Assembly: GCA_033557465.1 (NCBI GenBank)
Contig: CM066043.1
Span: 110,536,278 to 110,600,277, forward strand
From: Ichthyophis bannanicus
Taxonomy: Eukaryota; Chordata; Amphibia; Gymnophiona; Ichthyophiidae
DNA length: 64,000 nucleotides
Direction: 5' to 3'
A program made the position numbers and the translations under genes. Of this stretch, positions 11,532 through 21,560 are shown piece by piece. The notes beneath the pieces are model-generated. The model saw only the letters and a program-made list of their open reading frames with translations. It was not told where the DNA came from and did no database searches. Every line of letters starts with the position of its first letter. Within the stretch, counting starts at the first letter, position 1.

Positions 11532-12945
11532 GTTGATAGACCATCCTTTTTCCACCGGGGCCAATCTCCCTTCGCAATGCGCCCCCCATCCCACTAGACT
11601 CGCATCTGTCGTCAGAAGTCTCCAGGCTGGAGGCTCCAGAGCCACCCCCGCTTCCAACTTGTCCCTCTGTAGCCACTAGCGAAGCTGCCTCCGAACTTCC
11701 AGAGGGCAAACTAGGCAGAGAGATAGCGCATCCGACTGATGGTACCATCGCCGCAGCAGAGCCCTCTGCAATGGCCGCATGTGAGCCCTGGCCCACGGCA
11801 CCACCTCGATCGTAGCTGCCATCGTTCTTAATAGCTGCAGATACTGCAACGCCGTTGGTGCCCGCTGAGCTAGAAACTGCCGCAGCAGCACCCTTAAACC
11901 GTGAACCCGGGAGGAAGATTGCTCCTATCTGCGTCTCGAAACGCGCCCCTAAGTATTCCAGGGACTGCGAGGGTACGAGCTTGCTTTTTGCGTGGTTCAC
12001 CACCCAGCCCAAGCTCTCTAACACCTACACCACCGGGGCAGTGGCCGTCACACTTTCCTCCCTTGACTTTGCTCGAATCAACCAATTGTCCAGGTACGGA
12101 TGCACCAGCACCCCCTCTTTCCAAAGTGACGCCGCTACCACTACCATAATCTTGGTGAACACTCGGGGAGCTGTCGCCAGACCGAACGGCATCGCTTGAA
12201 ACTGAAAATGCCCCATGGGTACCGCAAACCTCAGAAACCTTTGAAGCTCCTTCCGGATCGGAATATGCAGATAAGCCTCTGTAAGATCCAGTGACGTCAA
12301 GAACTCTTCCTTTCGGACTGCCGCAATCACGGAACGCAATGTTTCCATACGGAAATGGGTAACCCGGAGACACCGATTTACCCTCTTTAAATCGAGAATC
12401 GGACGATACACGCCCTCCTTCTTTGGCACCACAAAATAAATCGAGTATCGACCGAAACCGACCTGATCGGGAGGAACGGGTACCACCGCCCGGAGCTGCA
12501 GAAGGCGCTGAAGCGTCTGGGCGACCGCTCGGACCTTGGTTCAAGTCTTGCAGGGAGAGCGAACAAAGGAATCTAACACAGGCCGGTGGAGCTCCAACGA
12601 ATAGCCCTCTCGCACGACCTCTAAGACCAACTCGTCTGTCGTAATGCGGACCCAGGCAGGGTAAAATTCCAGCAACCTTCCTCCCACGGGCACTACCGCT
12701 GCCTGAGCCCCCCTCATATCACTGTGATTTCTTTGTCGCCGAGGACTGAAAGGGAGAAAACCCTCTACCTGCTCCCCGAAATCCCCGGAAACCCTGACCC
12801 CGCACCGGAAACCTTCCCCGCTGCGGCTGGCCAAAACGCGAGGGCCGGAACCTACGAAACTCACGTTGGGACCCCCTGGCCCCCAAGGAACCACGGCCCA
12901 GCTTAGGCTTATCTTCTGGAAGCCGACCGCCCTTGTACTCACCAA
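11532..12945 (-). pseudogene. D2 RT and first half of RNase H, disrupted
   Basis: The pol frame opens near 12945 and overlaps gag. It shows VRITTDELVLEVVREGYSLE, YFVVPKKEGVYRPILDLK, FLTSLDLTEAYLHIPI and the catalytic box HPYLDNWLIRAK, where the second aspartate is Asn. Stops occur at 12541-12543 and 12025-12027. A frameshift near 11900 leads into AQRAPTALQYLQLL and RNase H LLTTDASLVGWGAHCEG, cut by the LINE at 11531. The Asn change and the stops make it inactive. Confidence 0.85.
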
Positions 12946-14185
12946 GATCCTTCACCAACTTTTCCAAATCCTCTCCGAACAATAGCTTTCCCCTAAAAGG
13001 GAGCTTACTAAGGCGAGCCTTAGACGAACCGTCCGCCGCCCAGTTCTGCAACCAGAGACAGCGCCAAGCCGCCACCACCGACGCCATACTCTTCGCTAAC
13101 CCCCTGATGAGGTCATAATGAATGTCCGCCAAGTATGCAGTGCCGGACTCCAACCGTGGTAATTCTTCCACGGACTCCGCGGTCTGATCGCCCTGCAGCC
13201 GTTGGGACCAACACAAGGAGGCTCTCGCTACCCATGCTCCCGCAATCGAGGCCTTCAGGGAAAGAGTGCTAATATCAAAGACTTGCTTCAACAAAGTGTC
13301 CAATTTCCTGTCCTATACATCCTTCAAGGCCGCAGCCCCTTCAACCGGGATCATTGTCTTCTTTGTAACCGTGGAAACTGCTGCATCCACCTTAGGTGAG
13401 CGGAAGAGCTCCCTATCCTGATCCGAAAGCGGGTACAGATGAGCTATTGCCCTAGAACCCCTGAGGGCCGACTCCGGCACATCCCACTCTTCCTGGATCA
13501 TATTCTTGAACACTCTATGAACCGGAAATACCCGCTGGGACGTGCGTACTGCCTGCAACAACGGATCCTCTAAGATCTCTTCCGCTGATGGGGCCACCGA
13601 GAGCATATTAAGCGTCTTCAGCGTTTCAGAAATTAGAGCAGGCAGCTCCTCCTTCCTAAACACCCTGACTACTCTATTTTGCTCTTCTGCATCCGGTAAC
13701 TCTCCCTCTTCTAACTCCTCATCGGAATCTCCCGGGACCTCCTCGTCCCCGGTCTCAAGGTCTCCTCCAAACTCCTCCTCACTCAATTTAGGACGCTTAG
13801 GCTGGCCAGGCTCCTCCCCCGAAGGCCCCTGTTGCTTCTGCCCCCGAAGGACCTGAGGAGATCCGGCCCTCGCCGGCTGCAACAGCGCAAAGGCCTGTTG
13901 CATCAAGGAAAAGAAGCCTGGAGGAATACCTGAAGCTCTGAGCGGCTGGTTAGCTACAGCCTGAGCACTTGAACCTCCCTCCGAAGAGGGTCCCGCTACC
14001 GGCTCCTCAGCCACCCCCGAGGAAGACCGGGCCTCCGCGCCCTCCAGCGCGCCCCCCTCCTCGCTGGTTTCAGGCAGAGATCTGTCCCGCGCCATCGCAT
14101 CGAGGGAACAGAACTCACACACACCAGACTCTAACAGCGTGCCTCGCCGCGATCCACACACGAGGCAACGTGGCTTGGCTGGCAT
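12719..14185 (-). pseudogene. D2 gag with one in-frame stop
   Basis: I take the start at MPAKPRCLVCGSRRG (14185), because D5 has a similar MPGAKATCAMCGACQ start; an upstream in-frame ATG exists at 14230. A paired-cysteine N-terminus (CLVCG, then CEFC) is followed by a Ser/Glu-rich acidic region, an alpha-helical core (ELPALISETLKTLNMLSV, AIAHLYPLSDQDRELF) and an Arg/Gly/Phe-rich C-terminus ending SATKKSQ. One TAG at 13313-13315 splits it; the frame is open on both sides. It would coat element RNA. Confidence 0.8.
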
Positions 14186-14230
14186 CTTGCTTACTGCCTC
14201 CCCAGTAGGGAAAATGTAAGCTGCTTCCAC

Positions 14231-15002
14231 CCAGCAGCTATAGACCGAGGCTGCACAGTGTTCTTTTTTTTTTTTGTAAATCAGACACCCTACTAACAGG
14301 CTACCTGCCCCCCACTGAACAACCCAGAAAACGAGGCCTTAAAACCCCCTCAAATCACCACTAAAAACCTCCACGGGAACCCGCGGTGCTCAATATGGCC
14401 GCCGCCGCGTTTTCCTGCCGAAAACCAACGCCTCCGGCCTTTCTCCTGCACACCGTTTTGCTAATCCGGCCCTCCAGGCTTAAGAGAAGGCTTTAATCCC
14501 CCTTGCTCTCACCTTCTGTGACCACTCAGCCCGGCGAACACAGCAGGAGACGGGAGGAGGCTCTCTCTGCGCCGGAGCTCAGCCGAACCGCGGCTTCAGC
14601 TCCAGCGAGGCCAAGACTGTCAGTTGCGCTGTGAGCCTATCCCCTGCTCCTCACCTGTTAATGCGAGTTCGGGAGACAGGAGGCCCCGGTGCTGCTGACT
14701 TCCCCAGATGCTCGTTTCAGCTACGGGTTCCAATGAGCCCCGCAAGGGGAGGGGGGGGGGAGGAAGTCAGAACAAAAGGGAAAAGCAAAGGGACAGAGAC
14801 AGATTAAGAGAGACAGAGACACAGCCTCTGTCTGGGAGCTAAATCAGGAACACCTTCCACAGCAGCACCGGTTCTGAAAACAACAGAAATAGTTCAGGAA
14901 GTTTAAACTCCCCCAGATCAACACCTATCTCTGCTTATTTGTGCTGAGCTAGCCCAGTCTCGGGCTTAGAACTGCCTCCAGCTGAATTGGAGACTGAAGT
15001 AC
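14231..15002 (-). other. D2 5' leader between terminal repeat and gag
   Basis: This GC-rich leader of about 770 bp has no supported ORF. It includes a G-run near 14741-14761 and AGAGACAGAGAC repeats near 14795-14825. Confidence 0.5.
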
Positions 15003-15120
15003 TGATGGAGAGGGGCGGTCCTTGCCTATTTATACAGAGGTCATCAAAGCGATGACGTGTTTCAGTCTCCAAAGCTGCTGGAGGGGATTCTAAACTCTAT
15101 GATTCCGGGACTGGACTAGA
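15003..15120. repeat. D2 right inverted terminal repeat
   Basis: This is the partner of 6789-6907. It carries GATTCCGGGACTGGACTAGA at its outer end and the reverse TATA-like block. Confidence 0.9.
15027..15034 (-). promoter_or_regulatory. TATA-box-like motif, candidate D2 promoter
   Basis: On the minus strand this reads TATAAATA, followed within 20 bases by GGACCGCCCC, a GC-box-like motif. It lies at the sense 5' end of D2, about 850 bp upstream of gag, where a promoter is expected. Function is inferred. Confidence 0.5.
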
Positions 15121-15134
15121 GGGACGAAAAGGAA

Positions 15135-15292
15135 CCTTCCTTTTTATTGCTCATATTTCTTAAAATGTTAAATGTTTCTAATGTTTACTTCTACTTTATT
15201 TTTACTCATTGTAAAATCTTTAAGTTGACTGTGAACCGCTTTGACTCGTAGATAAAGCAGTACAAAAAAAATAAAGCTTGTTAAATAAATAA
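15135..15292 (+). mobile_element. LINE 3' UTR and tail, likely continuation of 6346-6745
   Basis: The sequence contains GACTGTGAACCGCTTTGACTC and ends TTAAATAAATAAA at the D3 left end. Orientation and content fit the 3' end of the LINE interrupted by D2. Confidence 0.6.
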
Positions 15293-15559
15293 AGAGTAGT
15301 TACTCACTTGTAACAGGTGTTCTCCAGGAGCAGCAGGAATCAGTCCTCACTTATGGGCGTCATCGGCGCCGATGAAGCCCCAGCGGAGCATTTCCCCAGC
15401 TTTCCATGAAAGCCTTTGGGAATGCTGTCACGCATGCACGGTTCCCTTCCCGCCTAAAGATGCCATCTTACCTCAGTCAAATGACATAGCTAAGAACAGC
15501 ACAAAAAAATGTAAAAATTAAACTATGTACAACTGCAACTCCAAGAGGAGGAGGGAGGG

Positions 15560-15657
15560 TAGTGAGGACTGATTTCTGCTGCTCCTGGAGAACACCTGTT
15601 ACAGGTGAGTAACTACTCTTTCTCCAGGACCAAGCAGGAAGTCAGTCCTCACTTATG
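15560..15657. repeat. D3 internal complementary region
   Basis: It contains the complement of the left tip (CTGCTGCTCCTGGAGAACAC, ending in GGTGAGTAACTACT) followed by the complement of the right tip (TTTCTCCAGGACCAAGCAGG). Confidence 0.9.
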
Positions 15658-15796
15658 GGTGACTCCCCAGCTCTGGGCTACCAGGAACCCAGGCTGAACA
15701 AGAGAACTCCCTCTAGTCTCAGCAACACAGTAAAGGCTTTGCAAGGACACACCCTCCACAGGTAGCCCAACCAGAGAGCAGGAGGGCAGGAGTTGC

Positions 15797-16860
15797 CTAG
15801 ACCTCAAAGAGATTCCGGAGTACTGCTTGGCCAAAAGCACTGTCCCTACGGGACTCCCTCTCCAGACAGTAGTGGGCTGCAAAAGTCTGGCTTGAAGACC
15901 AAGTAGCAGCCCTGCAGATGTCTGGCAATGGAACAGAGCGGAGGTGAGCCACTGATGCAGCCATTGCCCTCACATGGTGGGCAGTGACCCTACCCTGCAA
16001 AGGAAGGTCAGCCGCCTTGTAAGCCCAGGTGATACAGTCAGCCACCCAGATGGACAAGGTACGCTTGGACACAGGCCTCCCCAAGTTATTGGGGTCAAAA
16101 GAAAGGAAGAGCTGAGAAGCCTTCCTGTGACCTTGCGTACGTTCAAGGTAGAAGGATAAGGCCCTCCTACTGTCCAAGGTATGGAGAACTGTTTCAGCCT
16201 GACTTGCATGAGGCCTAGGGAAGAAAGTAGGAAGAACCACCTCCTGGTTGAGGTGGAAAGAGGAGACAACCTTAGGAAGGAACTTAGGGTGAGTCCTGAG
16301 GACCACCCTGTTTTTATAGAACCTGGTGTAAGGCCTATCACAGACCAAGGCCTGAAGCTCACTCACTCTCCTAGCCAAAGTAAGGGCTATCAGAAAAAGA
16401 GTCTCTCAGGAAAGGAAGCATAGATGGCAAGTAGCCATAGGCTCAAAAGGTGGGCGAGTCAGTTGCTGCAAGACCACATTCAGCTCCCACTCAGGAGCAG
16501 AAGGACGTATGGGAGGTTTAAGCAGAAGCAAGCCTCTGAGAAACCTAGACACCAAAGGGTGCACAGACAAGGAATGGCCCTCAACTAGGGAGTGGTGAGC
16601 TGCCAAAGCAGAGAGGTGGACCCGAACAGAGTTGGACTTGAGACCCTGATTGGACAAGTGCAGCAGGTACTGAAGCACTACTGACACAGTACAGGAGAAA
16701 GGATCCTCAGCACGTAGCTGACACCACACAGAGAGCCTTTTCCACTTGAGAGCATAGGTCTTCCTAGTGGATTGTTTCCTGGAGGCTAGGAGAACTTCCT
16801 CAACCTCGGAAGGCAGGCCCCAGGGAGCCAACACTACCCTTGCAGCCTCCATGCCATCAG
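15797..16860 (-). pseudogene. D3 tyrosine recombinase with one nonsense codon
   Basis: The recombinase domain has its catalytic set visible: the ALTLARRVSELQAL-type arginine, AHHVRAMAAS (His-x-x-Arg) and the final tyrosine in FAAHYCLERE. A TGA at 16406-16408 replaces the tryptophan of the FLSWKTLFL motif seen in D4 and D7. The frame is otherwise open and extends upstream to 17254, overlapping RNase H. It ends at 15797 with AVLRNLFEV, the same terminus as D4 and D7. Confidence 0.85.
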
Positions 16861-18104
16861 ATTGAGAGCTTTGAGATTGGGATGCAGCAAGGAGCCCTGA
16901 TCCTGAGAGAGAAGGTCGGGTTGGAAACCCAGAGGCAGAGGCAGAGCCACTGCCAGTTGAAGTAGGAGGGGGAACCAAGGCTGCCTCGGCCACCTGGGAG
17001 CTACCAGGAGGACTGAGGCTCTGTCTCGGAGAATCTTGAACAGTGTTCGGGCCACCAGAGGGGTGGGAGGAAACGCATAGAGTAGGCCCTGAGTCCAGGG
17101 AATCAGAAAAGCATCTGCTGCTACTCTCAGAGGATGCGGTTGCCTGGAGCAGAACCTTGGCAGCTGGTTGTTCAGTGGACTGGCAAACAGGTCTATGGAG
17201 GGAAGCCCCCATCTCAAGAAAATCTTTTGAACCACTAAAGGATGTAGCTGCCACTCATGTGGCTGCAGAATTCTGCTCAATCTGTCTGCCAGGGAATTCT
17301 CCTGGCCTGGAAGATAGACTGTTTTGAGGAGCATGTTGTGTTTCAGGGCAAAGGAACAGAGGTCCTGGGCCTCCTGGCAAAGGGGCTGGGAACCAGTTCC
17401 GCCCTGTTTGATTACATAGAACATGGCTACCTGGTTGTCTGTCTGGATCAAGACAGACTGTTGTGCCAGGGAAGCAGTAAAGGCCTTGAGGGCCAAGCGG
17501 ATAGCTCTGAGTTCCAGTAGATTGATCTGCTGGGACGCCTCCCAAGGAGACCACAGGCCCTGGGTGCACTTGTCTAGGCAGTGTGCTCCCCAAACCTGTA
17601 GAGAGGCATCGGTGGTCAGTACCACTGTATGAGGTGGGATCTGAAAGGGCACCCCTACCAGCAGATTGGGGGGGTGTAACCACCAGTTGAGGGAGGCCAG
17701 GAAACGGTGGGACACTCTGAGACTGCCTGAGGCTTGTGACCACTGAGTCCGAAGGCACCACTGGGCAGGTCTCATATTGAGCCTGACATTGGGGGTCACC
17801 TGTACTGTCGACGTCATGTGGCCCAGAAGCCTGAGACAGAGCCTGGCGGAGACCAGGGACCTGTAAAGAAACTTGCTGGCGAGGTCCATGAGCCTTTGTG
17901 CTCGGTCCACTGGTAAGAATGCTCTTGCCAGCTGAGAATCCAACCTTGCTCCTATGAACTCCAAGTTCTGGGAGGGGAGCAAAATGGACTTTGCGAAGTT
18001 GATGACAAAGCCCGCCTTTTGGAGCAGATCTATTGTTCTGGTGGTGGCCTGCTGAACTTCCAGGGAAGTCTGGCCTCTGATGAGCCAGTCGTCTACGTAA
18101 GGAA
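16834..18104 (-). pseudogene. D3 RT end, RNase H and methyltransferase-like tail
   Basis: Open from the D4 insertion point to 16834. It contains the RT thumb-side region (LPSQNLEFIGARLDSQ), RNase H acidic motifs (VLTTDASLQVWGAHC, INLLELRAIRLALKAF, VLIQTDNQVAMF), then the DLFASPLNNQLPRFCSR and YAFPPTPLV segments of the Dam-like region. It ends LMAWRLQG, as in D4. Its 5' half lies beyond D4 at 23864 onward. Confidence 0.85.
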
Positions 18105-18152
18105 AGCGTAGTTACTCACCTGTAACAGGTGTTCTCCAGGAGCAGCAGGAAT

Positions 18153-18292
18153 CAGTCCTCACATATGGGTGACGTCGGCGCCGACGGAGCCCTCGCGGAG
18201 CAATTTTCCCCAGCTTTCAAAGAAAGCCTTTGGGAATTGCAGCGCGCATGCGCGGTCGCCTTCCCGCCCAAGGGTGCCATCTTAGCCAGTCT
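18153..18292. repeat. D4 left inverted terminal repeat
   Basis: 140 bp, exact reverse complement of 23701-23840. It includes the palindrome TCGGCGCCGA, TGACGTC at 18170-18176 and GCGCATGCGCG at 18244-18254. Confidence 0.95.
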
Positions 18293-18375
18293 GATGACAT
18301 AGCTAAAAGACAGCATAAAAATTTGCAAAAAAACTTAAGCAGATGATTGCAACTCCACGGGGAGGAGGGAGGGTT

Positions 18376-18473
18376 GTGAGGACTGATTCCTGCTGCTCCT
18401 GGAGAACACCTGTTACAGGTGAGTAACTACGCTTTCTCCAGGACCAAGCAGGAAGTCAGTCCTCACATATGGG
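18376..18473. repeat. D4 internal complementary region
   Basis: Bases 18376-18432 are the complement of the left tip, and 18433-18473 the complement of the right tip. The join reads, on the minus strand, CTGGAGAAAGCGTAGTTACT, which is the predicted circle junction. Confidence 0.95.
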
Positions 18474-18608
18474 ACTCCCAAGCTTAAGGCTACCGGAGAC
18501 CCTAAGCACAAAATGAGCTCCCTCTAGCTCAGCGGCACAGAAGGAAGGAATCTTCGCTGAATTATCACCCACCGGTAGCCCCCATCCGGGATGGAGGGGA
18601 GGAGTTGC

Positions 18609-19677
18609 TCAAACCTCGAAGAGATTTCGGAGGACGGCCTGTCCGAAAGCACTGTCCCTGCGGGACTCCCTCTCGAGACAGTAATGGACTGCAAAAGTCT
18701 GGCTCGAAGACCAAGTAGCGGCCCGGCAGATGTCTGCCAGCGGAACAGATCGGAGGTAAGCCACTGACGTAGCCTTCGCCCGAACACAATGAGCCGTGAC
18801 TCGACTTTCTAAGGAGAGTCCGGCTGCCCCATAAGTCCAAGCGATACAGTCAGCAACCCAGATGGACAGAGTACGCTTGGAGACCGGGAGCCCCAATTTT
18901 TTGGGGTCAAAAGACACAAAAAGCTGAGCAGCTTTACGGTGCTCCCGCGTACGGTCAAGGTAGAAGTTCAATGCCCTTCTACAGTCCAGGGTATGCAGGA
19001 CTCGTTCAGCTCGGCTGGAGTGAGGCCTGGGAAAGAAGGTTGGAAGTACCACCTCCTGATTGATGTGAAAAGGGGAGACAACTTTTGGAAGAAATTTTGG
19101 GTGAGTCCGTAGGACTACCCTATTTTTGTAGAACCGAGTGAAGGGAGGATCAGACACGAGGGCCTGCAATTCACTTACGCGTCTAGCGGAAGTGAGGGCT
19201 ATCAGGAATAAGGTTTTCCACGAAAGAAAACGCAGAGAACAGGTAGCCATCGGTTCAAAAGGCGGACAGGTGATCCGCTGTAAAACCACATTCAGATCCC
19301 AGTCAGGTGCTGGCGGGCGCAGAGGTGGTTTAAGTAGAAGGAGACCTCGGAGAAACCGTGCTACGAGAGGGTCGTTGGAAAGAGGTCTGCCGTCCACCGG
19401 CACATGGTGTGCTGAAAGAGCACTGAGGTGGACTTTGACGGAGTTGGACTTAAGTCCCAGATTAGAGAGGTAGAGCAGGTACTGCAAGATCACCGACACC
19501 GAGCAGGAGAAGGGATCCTGAGACTGCTGTACACACCAAACGGAAAAGCGACGCCATTTAAGGGCGTAGCATTTGCAGGTAGAAGGTCGCCGAGAAGCTA
19601 GGACGACCTCTTCCACCTCTGCCGGCAGGAGAAGGGGAGCGAGGACTACCCTTTCAGCCGCCAGGCCATTAGGTTGA
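18609..19677 (-). CDS. D4 tyrosine recombinase, intact
   Basis: About 355 residues carry the complete recombinase. The N-terminal helical DNA-binding part (YALKWRRFSVWCVQQ, LGLKSNSVKVHLSALSAHH) leads to the catalytic core: arginine in ALTSARRVSELQAL, His-x-x-Arg in TAHCVRAKATS, a tryptophan in RAATWSSSQTF and tyrosine in AVHYCLERE. The role is to insert the circular cDNA into a chromosome. The frame stays open upstream to 21977, so the real N-terminus is uncertain. I start near NGLAAERVV, which slightly overlaps the end of RT-RNase H (19646). Confidence 0.9.
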
Positions 19678-21560
19678 GAGATCTGAGGTTGGGGTGTACC
19701 AGAGACCCCTGATCCTGTGTTAGGAGATCCGGTTGAAACCCCAGAGGGAACGGATCCTCTGCCGCTAATTGCAACAGGAGTGGGAACCACGGCTGTCTGG
19801 GCCAGCGAGGAGCCACCAGGATCATGGACGCTTTGTCCCGGAGGACCTTGAATAGAGTTCGAGAGACTAGCGGGATGGGAGGAAAAGCATAGAGAAGGCT
19901 TTCCGACCATGAGAGTAGAAAAGCATCTGCCGCTACCCGAAGGGGATGTGGCTGACGAGAGCAGAAGCGAGGAAGTTGCCGGTTGAGAGGACTGGCAAAG
20001 AGATCCATCGTGGGGAGGCCCCACTTCAGAAAGAGTTTCTGAACTACCAAGGGATCCAGACGCCACTCGTGCGGCTGGAGTATCCTGCTGAGTTTGTCCG
20101 CCAGGCAATTTTCTTGGCCTGGGAGATAAACTGCCTTGAGAAGAATGCCGTGACTGACGGCCCAAGAACAGAGCTTCTGAGCTTCTCGGCAGAGAAGGAA
20201 GGAGCCCGTGCCCCCCTGCTTGTTCACGTAGAACATGGCAACTTGATTGTCCGTCTGGACAAGGACGGACTGGTGAGAAGTCAGGTAGGAGAAAGCCTTG
20301 AGCGCCAGACAAATTGCTCTGAGCTCCAGGAAGTTGATCTGTTGAGCAGACTCCCACGCGGTCCAGAGACCTTGAGTACATGCCCCCTGGCAATGTGCTC
20401 CCCAACCCAGGAGGGAAGCATCGGTCGTCAGCACTTGAGCCGGCTGAGGCGACTGAAACGGCATTCCGAGCACCAGGTTCGGCCGATGAAGCCACCACTG
20501 TAGGGAAGAAGCCAGCGGCCCGGAGAGGCGCACTAAGTCGGCTAGTCCGCCGGTGGCTTGTTGCCACTGCTTGCGAAGGCACCATTGAGCCGGCCGCATA
20601 TTCAGGCGAGCATTGGGGGTCACGTGGACGGTGGAAGCCATATGGCCGAGTAGTCTCAGGAAGCGCCTGGGGGAGACCAGGGACTGGCTGCGAAAACGGT
20701 CGGCTAGGTCCATGAGCCGTTGAGCCCTGTCGAGAGGCAGGAAAGCTCGAGCCTGAGGAGTGTGCAGTCTTGCGCCGATGAACTCGAGGTCCTGTGAGGG
20801 GAGCAAAGTGGACTTTGCGAAGTTTATGACAAAGCCCAAGTACTGCAGAAGAGTCACCGTGCGGTGTGTGGCATTGGCGACTGCCGGAGAGGACGACGCT
20901 CTGATGAGCCAGTCGTCGAGGTACGGAAAGACAGAGGCCGTGAAGCCTGAGATAGGCCGCCACCACCGCGAGACATTTTGTGAAGACTCGCGGTGCGGAG
21001 GATAGGCCAAAGGGCAGTACTCTGTACTGGTAGTGATTTCCTGCCACCACAAACCTTAGGTATTGGCGGTGGCTTGGGTGGATGAGGATGTGCGTGTAGG
21101 CATCCTTTAGATCTAAGGAGCATAGCCAATCTCCCTGCTGGAGGTAGGGCAGAAGGATTCCAAGGGTAAGCATCTTGAACTTTTCCCGCACGATGAACTT
21201 GTTGAGGCTGCGCAAGTCCAGGATGGGTCTGAGGCCTCCTGTCCTTTTTGGTATTAGGAAATACCTGGAATAAAAGCCTTGACCTCTCAGGTGGTGGGGC
21301 ACCAGTTCCACAGCCTGTTCCTGAAGAAGACTTGCTAACTCCTGAAGGAGTAAGTCCCTGTGCAGAGGGAGTCGAGGAGGTTCTCCCGGAAAATAAGAGG
21401 GAGGGACCTGATGGAAGTGGAGAAGATATCCTTCTCGCACGACTTGAAGCACCCAGGCATCTGAAGTGATGTTGGACCACCTGTGGGCGAAGTGAACCAG
21501 CCGGCCTCCGGTGCTAGGAGGAACCAGCTGAGGGGGAGAGGCTATGCTGAGGAAGTCAAA
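19646..21560 (-). pseudogene. D4 RT-RNase H-methyltransferase-like polyprotein, one frameshift
   Basis: RT blocks: YFLIPKRTGGLRPILDLRS, WLCSLDLKDAYTHILIHP and VLPFGLSSAPRVFTK. An apparent deletion of two T residues near 20937 (compare D7) shifts the frame just before the catalytic FPYLDDWLIRA, which sits in the next frame. RNase H (VLTTDASLLGWGAHC, LELRAICLALKAF, VLVQTDNQVAMFYVNKQGG) and the Dam-like region (DLFASPLNRQLPRFCSR, YAFPPIPLVSRTL) follow to LMAWRLKG and a stop at 19646. Only the 2-base loss separates it from a full frame. A programmed shift is possible but less likely, since D6 and D7 have no break there. Confidence 0.88.

Larger units (their letters stand above)
6746..15134 (-). 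mobile_element. DIRS retrotransposon D2 (family II), with nested LINE
   Basis: Coding strand is minus. Terminal inverted repeats lie at 6789-6907 and 15003-15120. The internal complementary region at 7227-7318 equals the complement of the left end followed by the complement of the right end, which is diagnostic of DIRS. In sense order there are gag (14185-12719), RT-RNase H (12945-11532, then 9072-8383) and tyrosine recombinase (about 8470-7343). A LINE of about 2.46 kb (9073-11531) splits RNase H. Without it the element is about 5.93 kb. The left tip carries CAG|GTAAGT on the minus strand (6765-6757). Confidence 0.93.

Noticed and set aside
18376..18473. Internal complementary regions as hairpin terminators or CRISPR-like repeats
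   Set aside because: Their complementarity is to the element's two outer ends, exactly as in DIRS elements, and there is no repeat-spacer pattern.
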